Source: UBA2868 sp045627745
Lineage (GTDB): Bacteria; Bacillota; Clostridia; Lachnospirales; Lachnospiraceae
Reading direction: 5' to 3'
NCBI GenBank assembly: GCA_045627745.1
Contig: JAZQOI010000035.1
Coordinates: 10,492 to 74,491 of the forward strand
Length of the DNA stretch: 64,000 bases
Positions 9,801 to 17,015 of the stretch are shown one piece after another; within the stretch, counting starts at the first letter, position 1; every line of letters begins with the position of its first letter. Made by a program: the position numbers and the translations under genes. Below the pieces are notes generated by a model. The model searched no databases, was not told where the DNA came from, and saw only the letters and a list, made by a program, of their open reading frames with translations.

Positions 9801-12794
9801 TGACCATTTTTTTAAGTATTCGAGGATTGTTGTATCTTCAAGCTCGAATTCTCCCATGCAGAAGCTGTCGCACTGATTTTTAGCATTGTCAGTAAGAAGG
9901 TTGACCTCCTTTAGAAGCTCTTTATTTATAAATTCCTCTATTGCACAGCCATAGGCTTCGGCAAATGCCTGTATTACTTCCTTTGAGTATAAATCAGACC
10001 TGAAACGGAAGCTTAGTCTGTAGGAATCTTCATTACTAAATACCATTAGAGTGAGCTTGTTCATTGCATCTGGAACAAATATTCCCTGTACAGAGTAGGC
10101 CCGTTCTGAAAGTGTCAGCGTACTGAAGCTGTCTCCCTGAAATACGAAGCTAAAGTCATTGGTAAGTCCATATTTTCCTGCTATTTCACTGAAAGGATAT
10201 AAATCATATTTGACACTTTCTCTGAAGGTGTTCTGAAGGGACTGCAGGAAATCAGGGATGTTTATTGTACATTTTAAATCAACCGGTAGTGCCAGTGTTT
10301 TTACTAACATTCCCGCAGTGTTGAAGGTCATAGAGCTATGTCTTCCGCTTGAACCTACGCTAACAAGAGAACTTCCGGTTCCGTTATATTTTGCCAGAAC
10401 AAAAGAGAAGGCACCAAGGAAAAGTGTGTTTTCTGTAATACCATTTTCTTTTATAAATTTAAGGAGCTTTGTGCGGTTTGGTGAAATTTGTGTCTCCACT
10501 GTATCAAGAGTGGCTTTATTATTATCCTCAAAATCCATAGGAAAATCATTAGAGATTTCACAACATTCAAAAAGATTGTCAAAGAATTGCTCAGCCTCTT
10601 TATATTTATCTGTTGTTTTAAGATATTCCTCATAGGTTGATAAATCCAAGGCTGATGTTTTTTCCTCAAAAACGTCACGACCTTCGTAAGCTCTTTCGAT
10701 TTCCTTTAGAAGAATAGAGAGAGTAGTTCCGTCAAAAACAATATGATGACCGTCAAGAGCAAGAACCTTCTTGTCTTTGTTTTCGAATAGGCTTACACGA
10801 ATAAGCTCCCCTGACTTTAAATCAAAGGGACGAACAAAGTCACTGAGGTTTTTATTAATATCTTCTGTAGTCTGTCTGTTAACATGGATAGTAGCATTAT
10901 TTGGAATCATACAGGGAAGACTATCTACAACATCTATGCTGCAGTGGTAAGCTCCGTGATTATTAATTGATTTCTCAACTGCGAAAATAAGTCTGTCTGT
11001 GTCAATGCTATTATCAAGCTCAATTGCTATGGGATTGTTATACATAAGAGTATCAGGGGTTGCTTCCATTACAAAATACACCCCAAGCTGTGAGTCAGTA
11101 AGGGGATATGCTGCTTTTTCTGTTCTTGTGAAATTCTCACCGCCCGTTCCGCCGTTTTCAATTAGAAGAGCAATGTCTTTGGGCGTGCGTCCGGTCATAA
11201 AGCTTTCTGTATCAATAGGTAAATCTTCAAGAAGATTAATTGTCTGAATCGCCTTGATGGAATTACCGCCAAGAAGGAAAAAGTCATCATTTATCCCGAC
11301 CTGACCGCATTGTAATACTTCCTCCATGGCATTGCAGATTGCCTTCTGAATAGTATTCTCGGGAGCCACGTATTCATTTTTGAAAACAGAAATATCAGGT
11401 TTGGGAAGATTGATTCTGTCAAGCTTGCCATTAGGATTAAGGGGAAGAGAGTCCATTTTAATATAGAAAGAAGGAACCATATATGAGGTCAGATTATCCT
11501 TGCAGTAATTCCTGATAGCAGCTTCTGTAAGTGAATTCTCGCAAACATAATACGCAGCAAGATAGGTAACACCATTGTCATCACAGAAATCCTTTATTGC
11601 TACTTCCTTGATTCCCTGAATCCTTCTTATGGTGCTTTCTACTTCGAGAGGCTCAACTCTTTGACCGTTAATTTTAATCATCCAGTCTTTGCGTTCGATG
11701 AATAACAGATTTCCATCGGGAAGACGTTCTACAATATCACCCGTTCTAAACATTCTGTCATAACCGTCAATATCCTTAAAGGGATTTTTGATGAAGGCTT
11801 TTTTTGTTTCGGCTTCACGGTTTAAATACCCCTTTGCCACATATCCGGAAATGCATAGCTCGCCTATGGTTACTTCGTTGTTATCATCGTCTAAAACGTA
11901 TGCCTTTTCATTTCCAAAGGGTACTCCGATAGGGGTGTTTTCATATTTTTTATCTATCTTAAAGGCAAGTGTTCCTCCGAATAATTCAGTGGAACCATAG
12001 CCGTTTATAAGTACAGGATTATCATTGTAATACAGATTGGTTATTCGCTCGGAGCCTACGGAAATCACCTTGAGAGATTTATTGTTTGCCAGCATAAAGT
12101 CAATCATCCTGGGTGGAACAAAGGATGATTCGATATTGTTGTCATCATAATATTTGGCAAGCTTAAAGGGATCTCGTCTGATTTCGTCAGGCACAATAAC
12201 CATATGCTTACCTATTGACATAGCAGAAATAAAAAGTCCCACACCAACTATAAATGTAAATGGGGCAATAAGACCTACAACGTTGTTTCTTTCTGTGTCG
12301 TCAGACTGATCATGAACCGCATTTCTAAGGGTTACTTCAGACATAGAATAGAAATCATGAATAACACCTTTTGGATTACCGGTTGACCCGGAGGTATATA
12401 TAATAAGTCCTTCATCCGAAAAGTCAGGAATAACAGGATTTGTTGTTAAAGTCATATCCATTGATTTAACGAACTGTTCATCTATAATAAGCCGGTATTT
12501 GGAATCTTCCTTTATGTAGTTCAGTCTTTCTGTGGGATAGTCATCGGAAAGAGGAACCGTTACCGCTCCCATGAACCAGCAACCTATTAAGCAACCGGCA
12601 TATTCCTTGCTTCTTTGAATTTCAATAATTATTCTGTCACCACGCTCTATTCCCTGTGCTTTAAGATTGGCAGCAACACAGGAGGCGTAGTTTATAAGTT
12701 CCCCATATGTGAAGGAGCTTGATTCGTCTGAAATAGCAGGCTCGTTTGCATGTTCCTTTGCAGTATTTAATAACAGCTCAATAAAATGTTCCAT
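3864..12794 (-). CDS. Three-module non-ribosomal peptide synthetase with terminal reductase (A-T-C-A-T-C-A-T-R)
   Basis: The protein has 2976 residues. A domains carry 'YTSGSTGNPKG' (133), 'YTSGTTGKPKG' (1135) and 'YTSGSTGTPKG' (2144). Carrier-domain serines fall near 512, 1516 and 2532. Condensation motifs are HHIVFDG (683) and HHIASDG (1688). The C-terminal reductase has 'TGAVGFLG' (2616) and a YSISK catalytic pair (2773), as in NAD(P)H-dependent release of aldehydes or alcohols. No epimerase or thioesterase is present. By alignment to GrsA, A2 keeps Asp235 (1181; pocket roughly D-A-I-I-G-G-L-I-F) and A3 keeps it (2194; roughly D-I-I-A-M-G-A-V-S). A1 has Ile182 there and 'YGSTE' in place of YGPTE, so it probably loads a non-amino carboxylic acid. 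A GAGGG site precedes the ATG. No phosphopantetheinyl transferase or exporter lies nearby. Confidence 0.93.
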   Translation of the reverse strand: MEHFIELLLNTAKEHANEPAISDESSSFTYGELINYASCVAANLKAQGIERGDRIIIEIQRSKEYAGCLIGCWFMGAVTVPLSDDYPTERLNYIKEDSKYRLIIDEQFVKSMDMTLTTNPVIPDFSDEGLIIYTSGSTGNPKGVIHDFYSMSEVTLRNAVHDQSDDTERNNVVGLIAPFTFIVGVGLFISAMSIGKHMVIVPDEIRRDPFKLAKYYDDNNIESSFVPPRMIDFMLANNKSLKVISVGSERITNLYYNDNPVLINGYGSTELFGGTLAFKIDKKYENTPIGVPFGNEKAYVLDDDNNEVTIGELCISGYVAKGYLNREAETKKAFIKNPFKDIDGYDRMFRTGDIVERLPDGNLLFIERKDWMIKINGQRVEPLEVESTIRRIQGIKEVAIKDFCDDNGVTYLAAYYVCENSLTEAAIRNYCKDNLTSYMVPSFYIKMDSLPLNPNGKLDRINLPKPDISVFKNEYVAPENTIQKAICNAMEEVLQCGQVGINDDFFLLGGNSIKAIQTINLLEDLPIDTESFMTGRTPKDIALLIENGGTGGENFTRTEKAAYPLTDSQLGVYFVMEATPDTLMYNNPIAIELDNSIDTDRLIFAVEKSINNHGAYHCSIDVVDSLPCMIPNNATIHVNRQTTEDINKNLSDFVRPFDLKSGELIRVSLFENKDKKVLALDGHHIVFDGTTLSILLKEIERAYEGRDVFEEKTSALDLSTYEEYLKTTDKYKEAEQFFDNLFECCEISNDFPMDFEDNNKATLDTVETQISPNRTKLLKFIKENGITENTLFLGAFSFVLAKYNGTGSSLVSVGSSGRHSSMTFNTAGMLVKTLALPVDLKCTINIPDFLQSLQNTFRESVKYDLYPFSEIAGKYGLTNDFSFVFQGDSFSTLTLSERAYSVQGIFVPDAMNKLTLMVFSNEDSYRLSFRFRSDLYSKEVIQAFAEAYGCAIEEFINKELLKEVNLLTDNAKNQCDSFCMGEFELEDTTILEYLKKWSNKCSNKELVVFKDHHITYGEVDAITNRIAQYLINQGLKNQDAVGILIPRSEWIVLATYGVLKAGCTCEPMDSSYPTDRLSFMLENADAKMLITTHELISLLPDYNGKILYIEDMEKLPAATEIKVSIDLDDNAILLYTSGTTGKPKGVQLTHRNFSSFVQGISRRYELNENTISACYASFGFDACFIDVGAVPALGGTIHIVPEEIRLDMAALNQFYIDNRITHGIMTTQVGRQFALYTQSPYLKYFGVGGEALVPFDGNDLSFKFYNLYGPTETTIFLTGWHVTNKKLRLPIGTIHENVKGYIVDEYLNRLPVGAPGELLLAGNQISKGYLNLPEKTKEVFIDNPFTDNPKYKHVYRTGDVVRFLPNGMLDYIGRHDGQVKIRGFRVELTEIEEIIRRFKGIKDATVAAFDEATGGKYLAAYVVADEKIDIKALSDFISSEKPPYMVPPVIMQIDAIPLNQNQKVNRKALPKPARQIDNITLPENDMQQAIYDICCNELSHNQFGTDTDLFAAGLTSIGIIRLNVALDQAFNISFKVSDIKEHNTVKLLEKFIRSATPTKEYDILDNYPLTQTQMGIYIECSSNPDAVNYNIPMMLKLSSEIDTQKLAIAIKEALNAHPYTKAILFADEKGNIRVRRNDSTEPVVNIVSCSNIPSSHELVRPFKLLGEPLYRITIYEADDANYLFMDFHHIASDGTSENIILADISRAYSGEKVLTERFTGYELSLDEEDRRTTEAYTNAKAHFDSIFSGCDADCLPPKAPDRENKGAGAIKRTANTKASEVIDFCQKNKFTENAYFNAAFGYTLSFFENQENAVYTTIYNGRSDSRLSTSVTMLVKTLPVLVHTEGSINVKDMILTTQKQILASMSNDIYSFAEISAAYGIHSDIIFAYQGSAFSYEYFLGQKAEFVKVAPNTTKSAITITVFLKDGKYELNAEYQREKYSDAFINSFLDVFDLVLTGFTKYDKAEDINILSEEAARTLERINNTALEYDTLPAGKLFEKCVKENPHRLAVVSSTDKLTYSELNEKANRIAAELIKLGVTKDSIVAVFLSRTLDIPVCELAILKAGGAFLPILPEYPDDRIEYCLKDSGCKIVISTEHIIAKHSSLFSDDKDYKAYTVEQLLQNESIDNPSASPCDNALAYCIYTSGSTGTPKGVMIEQHSLSNFVQTFAVAKDMFRCKNRGETGLAFGSISFDIHIIEILLPLCNGKTVVLANEEEIHNPVSLTDLMVNNNVDVMACTPSFIMNMLGIEYFEKGLSGLKSIMIGAEAFPTGLIEKLTKINPDIYVVNAYGPTECTVSASSKHITSSASITIGGPANNYNVFIMDKFSRKLPAFATGELIIAGTGVGRGYINLPDKNRETFIEIDGIKAYRSGDVARFNSDGELEFSGRMDNQVKLRGYRVELDEIENAICDFDRIKSSKVLVRNNGFEDYLVAFFTASNTIDTEELTAYLKKRLTYYMVPDVIMQLEAMPLTPSGKIDKKALPEVKKERKQKTHKAPRKSLEQEICDIFAEVLNAEEIYSDDSFFEMGGTSLSASKVIMQLQSKGYSVEYQDIFDNPTPEALADSISAHKALNPKFQPDLGATDIISDYPTQLQYNTLEYADRVTREPLGNVLLTGAVGFLGIHILAELFEKNEGHIICLLRKGDFESAKKRLMSMLMYYFGNPFEELVNTRVSVIEADITDDLTDCLKDYSIDTIINCAAIVKHYAADDILERINVGGVENLIKIANSHNARLIQISTISIPGAHTAQTYNKGIKAYENKLFVIDDMGNKYSISKYHAELKVLEAIKNGMRGKIIRVGNLMGRYEDGEFQINFETNAFLNAVRGFATIGKAPISHATDPVSFSPVDSTAKAIVLLAGTNDIFTAFNADNRFHFDEWQLLEAANKCGVNITLVPDEDYYADYHKMLGDPKINAKLQGLMTNDRPDIHGVETDNKFTANILYRLGFSWELPDVSYLERVLSGLLSLDYFEAEDSYE

Positions 12795-12902
12795 ATTAAA
12801 ACCCTCGTTGTCAGAAAATATAGTATAAAATTATATGAATCAAGAATATAATCAAAATTATACTCGTATATTCTGTGTTTTGCCACAGAAAAAAGAAAGA
12901 GT

Positions 12903-12932
12903 TTGACGCGATACTTAATAAATTGATATAAT
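12903..12932 (+). promoter_or_regulatory. Sigma-A-type promoter for the HAD/ThDP gene pair
   Basis: TTGACG (12903-12908) and TATAAT (12927-12932) are separated by 18 bases, inside the divergent gap between the NRPS and HAD genes. The leader to the ATG at 13082 would be about 140 bases. No equally good promoter was seen for the NRPS, although TATAAT-like boxes occur on the minus strand at about 12815-12865. Confidence 0.7.
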
Positions 12933-13081
12933 GTTGATTGACGTAAGGAGTGTGGGAATGCATAGCACGAAACAATCCGTATTACGTCATTTTGTTATTT
13001 TTTGACAGTAGTCTTCTAATGAAATACTTAGTAGCTGACAGTGATTTTAAATACAAAAAATTATTGTATAAGAGGTCTGAA

Positions 13082-13594
13082 ATGTACGAAAATATCAAAT
13101 ATCTGATTGTTGATGTGGATGGAACCATGACCGACTCGGGGGTGTATTATGATAATCATGGCAATGAACTTAAAAAGTTCAGCACCAAGGACGGAGCCGG
13201 TTTTTTTGCATGCAGAGAAGGCGGAATAGAGATGATTGTGGTTACGGGAAGAGAGTGTGAAGCCACAACAAGACGTATTAAGGAATTTAAGGTTAAGGAA
13301 TTATATCAGAACGTTTCCGGCAAGAAGGAATTTCTTAAAAAATATATGGAAGAACGTGGTATTAATAGAGAAGAGATAGGCTATATAGGAGATGATATAA
13401 ATGATATTCCGCCTATGAGCCTTTGCGGTTTTGTGGGATGCCCTAAGGACAGTTGCACAGAGGTTTTAGAAAGAGCCGATTATGTCAGCCGATTTGAAGG
13501 CGGACATGGTGCAATGAGAGATGTTGTAGAGCATATTTTCAGAGAACGTGGTGAGTGGGATGCACTCGTAAAAAAAATATACGGAGGAATCTAG
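13082..13594 (+). CDS. KdsC-like HAD-family phosphatase
   Basis: The protein has 170 residues. I chose ATG 13082, with AGAGG 7 bases upstream, over an in-frame start at 12950. It shows the HAD motifs 'DVDGTMTD' (nucleophile Asp11, general acid Asp13), 'VVTGRE', a Lys in 'SGKKEFL', and 'GDDINDIPPM'. Its short, cap-less form matches the KdsC group, which dephosphorylates 3-deoxy-octulosonate-8-phosphate or related sugar phosphates. The ThDP-enzyme gene begins 1 base after its stop, so they form a pair. Because the neighbours make sugar nucleotides, the substrate is probably a sugar phosphate. No KdsA or KdsB is present, so it need not be Kdo-8-phosphate. Confidence 0.82.
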   Translation: MYENIKYLIVDVDGTMTDSGVYYDNHGNELKKFSTKDGAGFFACREGGIEMIVVTGRECEATTRRIKEFKVKELYQNVSGKKEFLKKYMEERGINREEIGYIGDDINDIPPMSLCGFVGCPKDSCTEVLERADYVSRFEGGHGAMRDVVEHIFRERGEWDALVKKIYGGI

Positions 13595-13595
13595 T

Positions 13596-15407
13596 ATGAA
13601 AATCAAAGTGTCGGATTATATTGCTAACTTTCTTGTGGAACATGGTGTGGAAGATGTTTTTATGGTTACAGGTGGCGGCGCTATGCATCTTGATGATTCT
13701 CTGGGGCATAAAAAGGAGCTGAATTGTATATTTAATCATCATGAACAGGGCTGTTCCATGGCAGCAGAGGGCTATGCCAGACTTACGGGAAAGGTGGCTG
13801 CCGTATGTGTTACCTCCGGTCCGGGTGGAACCAATGCCATAACCGGTGTTGTTGGAGGATGGCAGGATTCAATTCCAATGTTTATAATATCGGGACAGGT
13901 TAAATGTGAGACTCTGACCTGGTCCTGCGACGTTCCCTTAAGACAGCTTGGGGATCAGGAATTCCAGATTATTGATATGGTTAAAAATACTACTAAATAC
14001 GCTGCTATGGTTACTGAAGCCTGGGAGATACGATATCATCTGGAAAGAGCCTGGTTTATGTGTATGAATGGACGCAAGGGTCCTGTGTGGCTTGATATTC
14101 CTCTGGATGTACAGGGTGCGATCGTTGACACAGATGATTTGGTTGGTGTTGAAAATGAAAAAATGTTTTCACTTTATGCAAGAGAGAATCCGGAGCTTGA
14201 TGGAAGTAAAATAGATGAACTTATTAAACTGATTAACAAGGCAGAACGTCCTCTTATTCTTGCCGGAACGGGAATAAATGTTGCAGGTGCACGCAAAGAG
14301 TTTAAAAAGCTTGTTGAAACCTTGCAGATTCCTGTTGTAACAGCCTGGAATGCTCACGATGTTCTTGAAACTGACAATCCTCTTTTTGTAGGTAAGCCGG
14401 GAACTGTGGGAACAAGAGGCGGCAATTTTGTGGTTCAGGCAGCGGATTTACTTATAGTATTGGGATGTAGAATGAATATTCGCATGATTAGCTATAATAA
14501 GTTTCAGTTTGCTGAGAATGCATATAAGGTTGTTGTGGATATTGATGCCAATGAATTAAAAAAACCTACAGTCCATGTGGATTTGCCTATTCATGCGGAT
14601 GTTAAGGAATTCATGGCTGCAATGGATGAACGCCTTAAGGGAAATGTGAATTGGGATTTTAGTAAATGGATCATGACCTGCCGTATGGTAAATAAAAAGT
14701 ATCCTGCAGTGTTACCTTCATACCATGGAACTGACAAGCTTAATCCTTATGTTTTCATGGAGGGATTGTTTAAGAATCTTAAAGCGGGTGATGTTACCGT
14801 GTGTGGTAATGGCGGAGCCTGTGTAATTGGTTTCCAGACTGCAATTGTAAAGGCTAATCAGCGACTTTTCACCAATTCCGGATGTGCTGCAATGGGCTAC
14901 GGCTTTCCTGCTGCGATAGGTGCTGCTGTGGCAAGGAAGGGTGAAAGGGTTATATGTATCGACGGTGACGGAAGCTTTATGATGAATATGCAGGAGCTTC
15001 AGACGGTTGTATATAATAAGCTTAATATTAAAATCGTTATTCTCAATAATAATGGCTACCATTCCATTCGCCAGACTCAGAATAATCTGTTCAAGCCACC
15101 ACTTGTAGGTGTTAGCGATGGCAATGGTATCAGCTTCCCGGATATGGAAAAGCTCGCATATGCATACGGAATACCTTATGTTCGTTGCGATGCTGAGAAT
15201 AATCTTGATGCCTGCATCAAGGAAATGTTGGCAATTGACGGACCTGTAATGCTTGAGGCTGTTGTTGATGAGAATCAGAATTTTGAACCCAAGCTATCCT
15301 CTAAGGTGCTAGAGGACGGTAAAATTGTTTCGGCAGCTATCGATGATATGTTCCCCTTCCTTGACAGGGAAGAGTATGAGAATACAAAAAAGATGCTGCT
15401 TGGGTAA
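13596..15407 (+). CDS. Thiamine-diphosphate enzyme of acetolactate synthase/YerE type
   Basis: The 603-residue protein has the three-part fold of pyruvate-using ThDP enzymes. The N-terminal Pyr domain holds the catalytic Glu50 in 'NHHEQGCSMAAEGYAR'. The C-terminal PP domain has the GDG...NN cofactor motif ('GDGSFMMNMQEL' to 'ILNNNGYHS'). There is no regulatory-subunit gene and no ilv gene nearby, so branched-chain amino acid synthesis is unlikely. Such enzymes in surface-sugar clusters include YerE, which adds a two-carbon acetyl unit from pyruvate to CDP-3,6-dideoxy-4-ketohexose. RfbF, RfbG and RfbH in this window would make that substrate. The YerE role is inference; another decarboxylase or ligase activity is possible. 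Confidence 0.78.
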   Translation: MKIKVSDYIANFLVEHGVEDVFMVTGGGAMHLDDSLGHKKELNCIFNHHEQGCSMAAEGYARLTGKVAAVCVTSGPGGTNAITGVVGGWQDSIPMFIISGQVKCETLTWSCDVPLRQLGDQEFQIIDMVKNTTKYAAMVTEAWEIRYHLERAWFMCMNGRKGPVWLDIPLDVQGAIVDTDDLVGVENEKMFSLYARENPELDGSKIDELIKLINKAERPLILAGTGINVAGARKEFKKLVETLQIPVVTAWNAHDVLETDNPLFVGKPGTVGTRGGNFVVQAADLLIVLGCRMNIRMISYNKFQFAENAYKVVVDIDANELKKPTVHVDLPIHADVKEFMAAMDERLKGNVNWDFSKWIMTCRMVNKKYPAVLPSYHGTDKLNPYVFMEGLFKNLKAGDVTVCGNGGACVIGFQTAIVKANQRLFTNSGCAAMGYGFPAAIGAAVARKGERVICIDGDGSFMMNMQELQTVVYNKLNIKIVILNNNGYHSIRQTQNNLFKPPLVGVSDGNGISFPDMEKLAYAYGIPYVRCDAENNLDACIKEMLAIDGPVMLEAVVDENQNFEPKLSSKVLEDGKIVSAAIDDMFPFLDREEYENTKKMLLG

Positions 15408-15436
15408 TACATTTATTTAAATACGTCTGGTCATAT

Positions 15437-15465
15437 TTGACTTATGTTAGTATCGAATGTAGAAT
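15437..15465 (+). promoter_or_regulatory. Sigma-A-type promoter for the amino-acid ABC transporter
   Basis: TTGACT (15437-15442), a 17-base spacer and TAGAAT (15460-15465) lie 54 bases before the start of the transporter gene. The transporter therefore appears to be its own transcription unit rather than an extension of the HAD/ThDP pair. Confidence 0.7.
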
Positions 15466-15518
15466 AGTCGGGAATGCTTTATGAAATACCACAATATACT
15501 ACTTATTCGGAGGAATAA

Positions 15519-17006
15519 ATGAAGAAACGATTATGTTGCATCGTTTTAATTGCTGCCTGTTTATTAATGATGTACATAACACCTGTATATGCTGAAATAC
15601 CATTGGATGATACAGGCGTTAAGATAGAAGATTATGCAGATAAGGTTATAGGTGTTCAGACAGGAACTTCCTCGGAATTCTCTATTAAGGAGATTTTACC
15701 TGATGCAACCTATCTTGATTTTAGAGATTACAACAGCGTTGCACTTGCATTACAATCAGGTCAGGTTGATGCAATTGCTCTTGATGAAGTAACCGGCGAG
15801 AAATTGCTTAAGGGTTATGAAAATGCAAGAGCTGTAGCTGAACCTCTGAGTGAGAAAGAGATTGCGGCGTTATTTCCTAAGACAGAGAAGGGCTATGCTC
15901 TTTGTGATGAATTTAATGAGTATCTTGCCAGGCTAAAAAGTGACGGAACTATTGATGATATGCTTGATATATGGTTCAGGAAAGGACGAGAAGCTGAACG
16001 TGTTCCCATAGATTTAAACACACTTACAGGTGAGAGAGGTACTTTAAAATATGTAGTGGATTTAACTCAGGAGCCCACATCCTATTATAATGGAGATAAT
16101 TTACCTCTTGGGTTTGAATTTAACCTTGTAGCCGGTTTCTGTGAAGAATACGGATATAGGGTTGAATATATGGACCAACCCTTTGAATCCCTGCTGCTAT
16201 CTATAGCTACGGGTGTGGGAGATATCTGTACAAGCTATATTGCAATAATAGAGGAACGTAAGGAAAAGGTACTGTTTAGCGAACCCTATAAGGATGCGTA
16301 TACTCGTGTGTATTTTTTAACAGGTAATGATGCAGGAGATACCGGTTCATTAAAGGATAGTTTTTATAAAACCTTTATAAGAGAGTCAAGATGGAAGCTT
16401 ATTGTTCATGGTATTTTTACTACGGTGATTATAACAATAGCATCCATTATTGTTGGCAGTGTACTGGGATTTGGTATTTGTAAGCTTCGAATAAGCAATA
16501 ATTCTGTAGCTGTTATAGCAGCAAAAATATATATTAAAATTTTTCAGGGTACACCGGTACTTGTTGTGTTGATGATTTTTTACTATCTCGTGTTCAATAA
16601 GTCGGGCTTGCCGGCTGTTGTCGTTGCAATTGTGACCTTTGGAATGAATTCGGCTGCATATTTGTGTGAGGTATACAGAAGTGGTATTGAGGCAGTGGAT
16701 CCCGGACAGAGAGAGGCTGCTCTGGCTCTTGGATTTACTGAAAAAAAGAGTTTTTATACCTTTGTGCTTCCCCAGGCAGTTACGCATTTTATGCCGGTAT
16801 ACAGGGGTGAGTGCATTAGCCTTCTTAAGAGTACATCAATTGTAGGCTATGTTGCTATTCAGGATTTGACAAAGGTGGGTGATATTATAAGAAGCCGTAC
16901 CTTTGAGGCTCTGTTTCCGCTTTTATCAATTGCTGTAGTATATTTTATTTTGTCTTATCTTTTGGGCCTTCTTCTTATTACTGTAGAGAAGCGCATTAAC
17001 AGTTAG
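15519..17006 (+). CDS. Polar amino-acid ABC transporter: substrate-binding region fused to permease
   Basis: The 495-residue protein has a signal peptide (1-25, ending PVYA), solute-binding sequence (about 26-275) and a HisM/GlnP-type permease with several helices (about 290-490). The permease carries the ATPase-contact motif 'EAALALGFTEKKSFYTFVLP'. Binding and permease parts are fused in many Firmicutes GlnP-type importers. The two binding lobes appear in reversed order. The segment with 'GVQTGTSSEF' and 'LKSDGTIDDMLDIWF', normally the second half of a family 3 binding protein, comes first. The usual first half ('LKYVVDLTQEPTSYY' to 'KVLFSEPYKDAYTRVYFL') follows and joins the permease. The ATPase gene starts 9 bases downstream. 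Substrate is probably a polar amino acid. Confidence 0.88.
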   Translation: MKKRLCCIVLIAACLLMMYITPVYAEIPLDDTGVKIEDYADKVIGVQTGTSSEFSIKEILPDATYLDFRDYNSVALALQSGQVDAIALDEVTGEKLLKGYENARAVAEPLSEKEIAALFPKTEKGYALCDEFNEYLARLKSDGTIDDMLDIWFRKGREAERVPIDLNTLTGERGTLKYVVDLTQEPTSYYNGDNLPLGFEFNLVAGFCEEYGYRVEYMDQPFESLLLSIATGVGDICTSYIAIIEERKEKVLFSEPYKDAYTRVYFLTGNDAGDTGSLKDSFYKTFIRESRWKLIVHGIFTTVIITIASIIVGSVLGFGICKLRISNNSVAVIAAKIYIKIFQGTPVLVVLMIFYYLVFNKSGLPAVVVAIVTFGMNSAAYLCEVYRSGIEAVDPGQREAALALGFTEKKSFYTFVLPQAVTHFMPVYRGECISLLKSTSIVGYVAIQDLTKVGDIIRSRTFEALFPLLSIAVVYFILSYLLGLLLITVEKRINS

Positions 17007-17015
17007 GAGGTCGGT

